From: Deltaproteobacteria bacterium
Lineage (GTDB): Bacteria; Desulfobacterota_B; Binatia; UBA9968
NCBI GenBank assembly: GCA_005879255.1
Contig: VBKY01000294.1
Coordinates: 1 to 6,957 of the forward strand
Direction: 5' to 3'
DNA length: 6,957 nucleotides
The stretch's first letter is position 1; every line of letters begins with the position of its first letter. The notes below the pieces were generated by a model. That model saw only the letters and a list, made by a program, of their open reading frames with translations. It searched no databases and was not told the origin of the DNA. The position numbers and the translations under genes were made by a program. Positions 1-4,636 of this stretch are shown here, piece by piece.

Positions 1-458
1 CGTCGAACGGCCACCCGCGCAATGAAATCCGTGCTCGACCCGAGTTGGCTAACCCCGATTCTCTTGCCCTTGAGATCCTCCGGTCTCTTAATTGAAGGAT
101 GAGCCGCCAGAATGTAGTCCAGACGATTGCCGACGGCGCCAATAAATTGAAACTCCTTGGCGCCTTGCGCCCACGCCGCCACCACCGTAGACGCCCCTTG
201 CAACTGCAAAGGCAGGTCGCCGGAAAGGGCCGCTTGGATTCCCATAAGCCCGCCCCTGATGTAGATCGGCTCGAGCTTCAAGCCGTGCTTTTCAAACGAA
301 CCCGAGCGATAGGCAACCCAAAAGTAACTGGACGAACCACCCAATGGGTAGCCGACTTTGAGTTCTCTCAGAGGTTTGGATTGGGCGATAAGGAGAGATG
401 GAAGTAGACTTAATAGCAAACAGATAATTATTCGCAGCAGTCGAACAATTGCGTTCAT
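1..458 (-). CDS. NMT1/SsuA-type ABC transporter substrate-binding protein (partial, C-terminus off the left edge)
   Basis: Open reading frame of 152 codons read leftward from the ATG at 458-456 and still open at base 1. Residues 1-10 are a basic n-region (MNAIVRLLRI), 11-25 a hydrophobic core ending in LLIAQ, so a signal peptide is clear. The mature part opens with LKVGYPLGG (33-41), then WVAYRSGSFEKHGL (47-60), EPIYIRGG, the ALSGDLPLQLQ segment (77-87) and a PEDLKGKRIGVSQLGSSTD segment (126-144). This order is diagnostic of the NMT1/THI5-SsuA/NitT-TauT periplasmic binding proteins, which bind small organic or anionic ligands and deliver them to an ABC permease. A strong GGAGG (471-467) lies 8 bases before the ATG and fixes the start. 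It is last in a minus-strand run, 166 bases after the preceding stop. Its ligand cannot be inferred, and no permease or ATPase is visible. Family sure; ligand unknown. Confidence 0.9.
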   Translation of the reverse strand, partial: MNAIVRLLRIIICLLLSLLPSLLIAQSKPLRELKVGYPLGGSSSYFWVAYRSGSFEKHGLKLEPIYIRGGLMGIQAALSGDLPLQLQGASTVVAAWAQGAKEFQFIGAVGNRLDYILAAHPSIKRPEDLKGKRIGVSQLGSSTDFIARVAVR

Positions 459-509
459 GAGCCGCACCTCCGTTGACTAGCGCTGTTTACTCGCTTGGCG
501 TAATCTTGA

Positions 510-563
510 CCCTCGCCCGCAGCCGCCTAAGGCGGATCAGCCTTCGGCTGAAGCGGGCGAGGG
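510..563. repeat. 54-base self-complementary element predicted to fold as a three-way junction
   Basis: Outer arms 510-520 and 553-563 are perfect 11-base inverted repeats (CCCTCGCCCGC / GCGGGCGAGGG). Inside are two perfect small hairpins: 523-527/531-535 (CCGCC, loop TAA, GGCGG) and 538-542/546-550 (CAGCC, loop TTC, GGCTG). The three linkers (521-522, 536-537, 551-552) are each 2 bases. It sits between the stop of the PF04392 binding protein and the start of the NMT1-type gene, so it would be in the transcript if the genes are co-transcribed. No T-run follows on the minus strand, so it is not a standard intrinsic terminator. REP/BIME-like repeat, mRNA-stabilising structure or attenuator are possible; which one is inference. 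Confidence 0.75.
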
Positions 564-593
564 AATCGGCAACCGAAAATTCTTGTCCGAATA

Positions 594-635
594 CTGACCT
601 CTGATCACTGATCACCGACCTCTATCACCTGATCA
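594..635. repeat. Degenerate heptamer tandem array (six phased 7-base units)
   Basis: Six consecutive 7-base words in perfect phase: CTGACCT, CTGATCA, CTGATCA, CCGACCT, CTATCAC, CTGATCA. Three units are identical. The right-hand end (625-635) lies inside the last codons and stop of the PF04392 binding-protein gene, so the terminal LIR and stop are written in repeat sequence. This resembles the short tandemly repeated repetitive (STRR) heptamers described in cyanobacteria, but with other words. Confidence 0.75.
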
Positions 636-1683
636 GCCGACTCGCCCGGGCAAGGACCTCCGGCGGAATCGTCACGCCGATCTGCTTCGCGGTCTTCAGG
701 TTGATAACTAGCTCGAACTTCGTCGGCTGCTCGACGGGCAGTTCCGCTGGTTTCGCTCCCTTCAGAATTCTATCCACGTAATATGCGACGCGCCGGTAGC
801 TGTCCTCGACGTCCGCCCCGTAGGACATGAGCCCGCCGGCATCTACAGCTCTTCTGCCGCCGTACGCCGACGGTAACCGGCTCTTTAACCCAAAACCCAC
901 AATCCGTTTTTCGTTAGCACGCATTAGCGGGCCCCCGCCGGACACATAGAGCCCATCCGGGCGCCACTTACTGATTGCAGCGAATACCTTTTCCAAATCC
1001 TCCGCCGCTCGTACCTCCCAAGACCGAAGAGTCAACCCCAGCGCACCTGCAGCCACTGGGAGAACCTCTTTCACATCGTGCACACTGTCCGGAGTGGCCG
1101 GATCGTAGAGAACCGCGACACGGGCAACTTTGGGAACGGCTTCTTTGAGCAGCTCCAGCCGCTTCCCGCCTAGTTCCCCGCCAATGTTTGTAATGCCCGT
1201 GATGTTGCCGCCGGGACGGGCAAGGCTTTCAACGTAGCCTGCCTCGACAGGGTCGAGCCCAGCGCCCATCATAACGATGGGAATCGTTTTGGTCGCATTC
1301 TTGGCCGCCCGGATCGCCGTGTCCGCTGCTGCTACCACGATGATATCAACCTTGAGACGCACCAGCTCGGCCGCAAGCGCAGGGAGCCGATCTTGCTTTC
1401 CCTCCGCATATCGATATTCGGTGGCGATGTTCTGTCCTTCGATATAGCCAAGCGCGCGCAGAGCCAGTCGAATTGCCTCGGCACGGGCGGAGTCACTAGC
1501 TGAGCCTTGCGACGATAGATACCCTATCCGGGGGACCTTCTTCGGCTGCTGCGCAGCGGCCGCAGCCCCGCCGAAGACGAATGTGAGAGCGATAGAGAAG
1601 ATCCCCAGCCATTTTAGATTTTCGATTTTGGATTTTGGATTGTCGGAGGGATAATTCCAGACTCGCGCGGAAAACGTTCTCAT
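625..1683 (-). CDS. ABC transporter substrate-binding protein, PF04392 (COG2984) type
   Basis: 352 codons. A hydrophobic stretch (about 25-44, WLGIFSIALTFVFGG then AAAAA) followed by QQPKKVPRIGYLSS gives a signal peptide with cleavage near A44/Q45. The mature chain carries family hallmarks: PRIGYL (51-56), ALRALGYIEGQNI (about 75-87), EYRYAEGKQDRLPALAAELV, DPVEAGYVESLARPGGNITG, KRLELLKEAVP, RVAVLYDP, and a C-terminal PTKFELVINLKTAKQIGVTIPP block. These proteins are periplasmic ligand binders, often encoded without an obvious permease, and many are described as binding amino-acid or aromatic ligands; the ligand here is unknown. The ATG at 1683 has only a weak purine-rich region upstream (AAGAAAA), so the start is the least secure part. 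Residues 14-24 (SDNPKSKIENLK) are encoded by a heptamer array, and the last residues by another, so both termini look repeat-derived. An in-frame CTG at 1608 is the only start-like codon nearer the hydrophobic core. Confidence 0.9.
   Translation of the reverse strand: MRTFSARVWNYPSDNPKSKIENLKWLGIFSIALTFVFGGAAAAAQQPKKVPRIGYLSSQGSASDSARAEAIRLALRALGYIEGQNIATEYRYAEGKQDRLPALAAELVRLKVDIIVVAAADTAIRAAKNATKTIPIVMMGAGLDPVEAGYVESLARPGGNITGITNIGGELGGKRLELLKEAVPKVARVAVLYDPATPDSVHDVKEVLPVAAGALGLTLRSWEVRAAEDLEKVFAAISKWRPDGLYVSGGGPLMRANEKRIVGFGLKSRLPSAYGGRRAVDAGGLMSYGADVEDSYRRVAYYVDRILKGAKPAELPVEQPTKFELVINLKTAKQIGVTIPPEVLARASRLIR
1611..1645. repeat. Heptamer tandem array inside the 5' end of the binding-protein gene
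   Basis: Five phased 7-base units: ATTTTAG, ATTTTCG, ATTTTGG, ATTTTGG, ATTGTCG. It encodes, on the minus strand, the low-complexity part of the binding protein's N-terminus just before its hydrophobic core. A related array in inverted orientation lies at 1721-1740, so the two could pair across the start codon. Confidence 0.7.
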
Positions 1684-1720
1684 GTATTTTTTCTTAATCG
1701 AAAAGCGGCCCCGCAGACGG

Positions 1721-1740
1721 CAATCTAAAATCGAAAATTG
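1721..1740. repeat. Inverted partner of the ATTTTNG heptamer array
   Basis: CAATCTA, AAATCGA, AAATTG: about three units whose complement uses the same words as 1611-1645 (ATTTTCG, ATTTTAG). The array directly abuts the stop codon (1743-1741) of the DUF35 gene and fills the end of the 57-base gap to the binding-protein gene. Pairing of up to about 12 bases with 1618-1629 is possible. Confidence 0.55.
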
Positions 1741-2160
1741 CTATCCCGCCAACTCAAAGCACGGCAGCTTAATCTGCGGATCATGCGTCTCCTGGAAAAC
1801 GACCTTGACGCGGTCGCCCATTTTTACTTTTTCTTTCGTATCCCCCACCAACCTGCTCTCAACGATCACGCCTTCGTCTAAAATCACATTGATGTAGTAA
1901 ATCGGCGTCTCGTCTTTGAACGCCGGATTGCGCGGCACGCGGACGAGCGTGAAGGTGTGAATCTTGCCGGTGCCTTTCGCTTCGATCCAGTCCAGCTCGC
2001 CGAAACAATCGACGCAGGCGACGCGCGGAAAGAATTGTACCTTGCCGCAGCTTTTGCACTTCTGCAGCAAAAATTTGCCATTGGCCGCGCCCGTCCAGAA
2101 AGGCTCATCGACTTTATTCACTTTGGGCAAACTTTTTTGCGGCATTCTTGCTTCAGCCAT
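1741..2160 (-). CDS. Zn-ribbon/OB-fold DUF35 protein (partner of the thiolase-like protein)
   Basis: 139 codons, the usual length for stand-alone DUF35 proteins. An N-terminal helix region (FWTGAANGKFLLQKC, 21-35) leads to a rubredoxin-like zinc ribbon with C35-x2-C38 and C49-x2-C52, including the typical FFPRVAC stretch. An OB-fold follows (GTGKIHTFTLVRVP about 63-76, PIYYINVILDEGVIVESRLVG, MGDRVKVVFQE). DUF35 proteins bind thiolase-family partners and contribute to acyl-CoA binding or catalysis, for example ChsH2-DUF35 with Ltp2 in steroid side-chain cleavage. The gene starts inside the stop codon of the thiolase-like gene (TAATG), with AAGGAG (2172-2167) 6 bases upstream, which fixes the start and implies translational coupling and a stoichiometric complex. 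It lacks a fused MaoC/hydratase domain. Family call is secure; partner assignment is inference from overlap. Confidence 0.93.
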   Translation of the reverse strand: MAEARMPQKSLPKVNKVDEPFWTGAANGKFLLQKCKSCGKVQFFPRVACVDCFGELDWIEAKGTGKIHTFTLVRVPRNPAFKDETPIYYINVILDEGVIVESRLVGDTKEKVKMGDRVKVVFQETHDPQIKLPCFELAG

Positions 2161-2172
2161 TATTTTCTCCTT
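2158..2172 (-). promoter_or_regulatory. TAATG stop/start overlap with internal ribosome-binding site
   Basis: The thiolase-like stop TAA (2162-2160) and the DUF35 ATG (2160-2158) share one base. AAGGAG (2172-2167) lies within the last codons of the thiolase-like gene, 6 bases before the ATG. This arrangement is typical of translational coupling between subunits of one complex. Confidence 0.85.
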
Positions 2173-3311
2173 TCCATAACCAACGCCGCAGTCGTGCCGA
2201 GGTTGCGCCCGTAATTGAGCCAGCCGATACCGGTGACCAGGGCGCGTTCGGCTTTTTTGACCTGATGGCCTTCCGCTTCGCCTCTCAATTGGCGCAGCGC
2301 TTCGACGACGTGAAGATATCCCCCGGCGAGCCCCGCCTGCCCGACGGACAACTCGCCGCCGCCGGTGTTTACCGGAAAATCGCCCCGATAGGTTAAATCA
2401 TGCGCGTCGACGAATTTGCCGCCGTCACCCTTTTTGCAGTAACCGAGATCTTCGATTTGAATCATCACCGCAATCGGATAGTCGTCGTAGATTTCAAACA
2501 GGTCGATATCCTCGCGTTTGACCTCAGAGAAAATTCTTTCGCCGACGACTTTCTGGCCGAAGGTCGTCTTATCGGGCAGCATGTTCGCGACTTGGTAGTG
2601 GGAAATCTCGGCGTCGGTGACGAGGTAAACGAGTTTGTCGGTGATTTGTTTCGCTTTTTCCTCTGATGCCAAGATCACGCATTCCGCGCCGGAGCAAGGC
2701 ATCACGCAATCGAAGAGCCGAATCGGGTCGGAAATCATTCGCGAGTTGAGATAATCCTGCATGCTCATCGGCTCACGGAATAACGCTTGCGGATTGTTGA
2801 GAGCGTTTTCGCGCTGCGCAATGGCGATCTTGCCGATCTGCTCCAGCGTCGTGCCGTACTGTTCCATATGCAGCCGCTGAATCAGCGCCATCAGCGAATT
2901 CGGCCCGCCGTAGCCGAATACATCGACGAAATTGCCGCGCTGATATTCCAGTTGCCGCTGCGTCGGGGTGCTTCTTTCGAAGGAGTTCCCGCCGACGAGA
3001 ACCGCCAAGTCGATGTGTCCGCATTCGATCGCGTCCGCCGCTCGCCTGACACTCATCACACCGCCGGCACCGCCGTAGTCGCCGTTCAATACCCAGTCGA
3101 CTTCCAATCCCAACTGCTCCGCGACGTGCGGCGAATAATCGGGGCTCGCTTGCGTGGTAATCGAGAATCCCCGAATCGCCTTTTTATTGATTCCCGTTTG
3201 CCGCAGCGCGTCGCGAATCGCGTCAGCATAATATGAGAGCGCCGACGCCTCGGATTTGCGCGAATACTCCGTCGAACCGTAACCGACAAAACAAACTTTC
3301 GTGCGTCGCAT
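2160..3311 (-). CDS. Thiolase-superfamily protein lacking the catalytic Cys/His; probable Ltp2/SCP2-thiolase-like retro-aldolase
   Basis: 383 codons, the length of SCP2-thiolase/Ltp2 proteins. Thiolase-fold landmarks include KVCFVGYGSTEYSRK (5-19), YYADAIRDAL, the AADAIECGHIDLAVLVGG segment (91-108), NTGGGELSVGQAGLAGGYLHVVEA (315-338), QLRGEAEGHQV (341-351) and the C-terminal GTTAALV. Where true thiolases carry the nucleophilic Cys, this protein reads NGDYGGAGGVMS (76-87) with no Cys. The usual GHP histidine position reads GQA (324-326), and the late Cys of the C-x-G-G motif is replaced in TGIGW (360-364). Such repurposed sites are known in the Ltp2 aldolases, which use tyrosines and need a DUF35 partner. 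Y332 and Y275/Y278 (FEIYDDYPI) are candidate residues, by inference. A GGAGG (3323-3319) 7 bases before the ATG supports this start. It would cleave a beta-hydroxy- or beta-keto-acyl-CoA of unknown side chain; a non-catalytic role is the alternative. Automatic annotation would probably say acetyl-CoA acetyltransferase. Confidence 0.88.
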   Translation of the reverse strand: MRRTKVCFVGYGSTEYSRKSEASALSYYADAIRDALRQTGINKKAIRGFSITTQASPDYSPHVAEQLGLEVDWVLNGDYGGAGGVMSVRRAADAIECGHIDLAVLVGGNSFERSTPTQRQLEYQRGNFVDVFGYGGPNSLMALIQRLHMEQYGTTLEQIGKIAIAQRENALNNPQALFREPMSMQDYLNSRMISDPIRLFDCVMPCSGAECVILASEEKAKQITDKLVYLVTDAEISHYQVANMLPDKTTFGQKVVGERIFSEVKREDIDLFEIYDDYPIAVMIQIEDLGYCKKGDGGKFVDAHDLTYRGDFPVNTGGGELSVGQAGLAGGYLHVVEALRQLRGEAEGHQVKKAERALVTGIGWLNYGRNLGTTAALVMERRK

Positions 3312-3325
3312 CGTCGCTCCTCCCG

Positions 3326-3367
3326 CTCACTTCACTGCTCAGTGCTGAGGACTGAGTGCTGAGTTAG
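3326..3367. repeat. Degenerate heptamer tandem array (six phased 7-base units)
   Basis: CTCACTT, CACTGCT, CAGTGCT, GAGGACT, GAGTGCT, GAGTTAG in perfect phase, 42 bases, the same size as the array at 594-635 but with different words. CAGTGCT and GAGTGCT differ at two bases. It fills about half of the 81-base gap between dehydrogenase B and the thiolase-like gene; its left end is 3 bases from the GGAGG ribosome-binding site of the latter. Confidence 0.65.
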
Positions 3368-3392
3368 AATCCTCCGCCTCTTTTCTCAGTCT

Positions 3393-4514
3393 TCAAGTAC
3401 TTAAATATTTGTGCCCCGCTATTCGATCGATCTCCTCTTCTCGTCCATACAATAGACGCATCAGGCGCGTGTCCCGGTAAAATCCTTCAAAGGGAAATTC
3501 TTTGCAAACTCCGTAGCCGCCGTGAATCTGAATCGCGACGTCGGCCGCTTGAAAGGCCATCTTTGCGGCGCGTTTCTTGGCCAGCGCCGCCTCCTCGAAG
3601 TGGGTCAATTCCTGATCCTCCCGCCACGCGGCTTCGAGAGTCAGCCAAGTCGACGTGCGTATATCAATGGAAAGATCCGCCAGCATCCATTGTATCGCCT
3701 GGCGCTGCGCCAGCGGCCGGCCAAAGGTAACCCGGTTGCGCGCATGTTCGATGCTATCCGCTAGGCAGCGCATGCCGATGCCCAACGAGCGCGCGGCGAT
3801 GTTCAATTGCTCGGACGCGATGATCGCTCCCGCTTCGTATTCATATCCGAGCAGTTGTTCATTGGGAATCTTGCAGTGCTCCAGCATCAGCCGCGCCACC
3901 GTCCCGTCGGTGGTCAGGTCAACCTCATCGCCGATGGTAACTCCCGGCATGTCGCGCTCGATAACAAACAATCCCAGTCGCTCAGTGCCCTGCTCCCGGG
4001 CAGGGAACAAGTATAAATCGGCGCGCGGATTGGAAATAAAAATCGATGAGTCGCGCAGGATACAGCCGTCGGGTTCCTGCCGGTAAAGAGTTTGCAGCCG
4101 GCTGAGTTCGCCGGTCTTATGTGATTCTGCGAAAGCCAGTGCCAGCGAGATCGTACCATCGGCGAGATGTTCGCCATATTTGGTTTCGAACAAGAACTGA
4201 GGAATCGACACCGGACGAAAAGGTAATACGGAGCGGCCGAACTCACGGTGAATCAATACCCGAGCGACCGAGCTGATGGCCGAGCCGCCAAAATTTTCCG
4301 GTAACTCCAAAGTCCAAAGGCCGACCTGACGCGCCCTCTCGGTCAGCTCGCTTCTTGTAGCCGAATCAAGTTGGCGCAGCGCCGGAGCACCTGGCGGAAG
4401 GAACGGCGCTGGCTGCTTGAGATAGGCGCCTTCGCGCGGGATCAGTTCCTTGTCCACGAACTGCGCCGCCGTATCTCTAATCAACTTTTCTTCTTCAGTG
4501 AGTTTGAGATCCAT
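3393..4514 (-). CDS. Acyl-CoA dehydrogenase family protein B (degenerate active site; probable non-catalytic-base subunit)
   Basis: 373 codons, normal family length. The N-terminal helical domain (LTEEEKLIRDTAAQFV, 5-20; GLWTLELPENFGG, 65-77), a reduced beta domain and the C-terminal helical domain are all recognisable. The C-terminal domain is well kept: RVTFGRPLAQRQAIQWMLADL (261-281) and AIQIHGGYGVCKEFPFEGFYRDTR (327-350), which in homotetrameric family members contact FAD across the subunit interface. Two key features are missing. The flavin/substrate loop normally reading T-E-P-x-x-G-S-D is here AFAESHKTGELS (127-138), and the catalytic Glu of the Y-E-G-T motif is replaced by Gly357 in LLYGREEEIDR (354-364). 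It follows dehydrogenase A by 122 bases and its losses are complementary to that protein's. It is most likely the second subunit of a heteromer, not an independent enzyme. No strong ribosome-binding site precedes the ATG (only AGGCG). Confidence 0.92.
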   Translation of the reverse strand: MDLKLTEEEKLIRDTAAQFVDKELIPREGAYLKQPAPFLPPGAPALRQLDSATRSELTERARQVGLWTLELPENFGGSAISSVARVLIHREFGRSVLPFRPVSIPQFLFETKYGEHLADGTISLALAFAESHKTGELSRLQTLYRQEPDGCILRDSSIFISNPRADLYLFPAREQGTERLGLFVIERDMPGVTIGDEVDLTTDGTVARLMLEHCKIPNEQLLGYEYEAGAIIASEQLNIAARSLGIGMRCLADSIEHARNRVTFGRPLAQRQAIQWMLADLSIDIRTSTWLTLEAAWREDQELTHFEEAALAKKRAAKMAFQAADVAIQIHGGYGVCKEFPFEGFYRDTRLMRLLYGREEEIDRIAGHKYLST

Positions 4515-4546
4515 TTGAACGCCTATTCGTTTACAGTTTTCTTTCG

Positions 4547-4623
4547 TTGAACTTTGAACCTTTGAACGTTTGAACGTTTTGAACGAAAAGTAGGTTCAAG
4601 GTTCAAACGTTCAATAGTTCAAG
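4547..4623. repeat. TTGAAC tandem array with inverted copy (repeat hairpin)
   Basis: TGAAC begins at 4548, 4555, 4563, 4571 and 4580, spaced 7, 8, 8 and 9 bases. Its complement GTTCA begins at 4594, 4601, 4609 and 4617, spaced 7, 8 and 8. The two halves face each other; 4562-4575 and 4601-4614 are a perfect 14-base inverted repeat with a 25-base loop. It occupies most of the 122-base gap between the two dehydrogenase genes and lies in the presumed transcript. No other feature is seen in the gap. Confidence 0.8.
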
Positions 4624-4636
4624 GGAGCGCCTGCCG

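Noticed and set aside
99..407. Plus-strand open frame of 102 codons at the left edge
   Set aside because: Antisense to the NMT1-type binding protein, whose motifs are unmistakable; the plus-strand translation is Arg-rich and has no domain.
510..563. The three-way-junction element as an integron attC site or intrinsic terminator
   Set aside because: No GTTRRRY/RYYYAAC core sites and no integrase for attC, and no T-run after the stem on either strand for a terminator.
594..635. The heptamer arrays as a CRISPR
   Set aside because: Units are 7 bases with no spacers and no cas genes; they are short tandem repeats.
2787..3236. Plus-strand open frame of 149 codons over the thiolase-like gene
   Set aside because: Shadow of the real minus-strand gene; no ribosome-binding site or family motif.
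3655..4086. Plus-strand open frame of 143 codons over dehydrogenase B
   Set aside because: Antisense shadow, Ser/Arg-rich, no motif.
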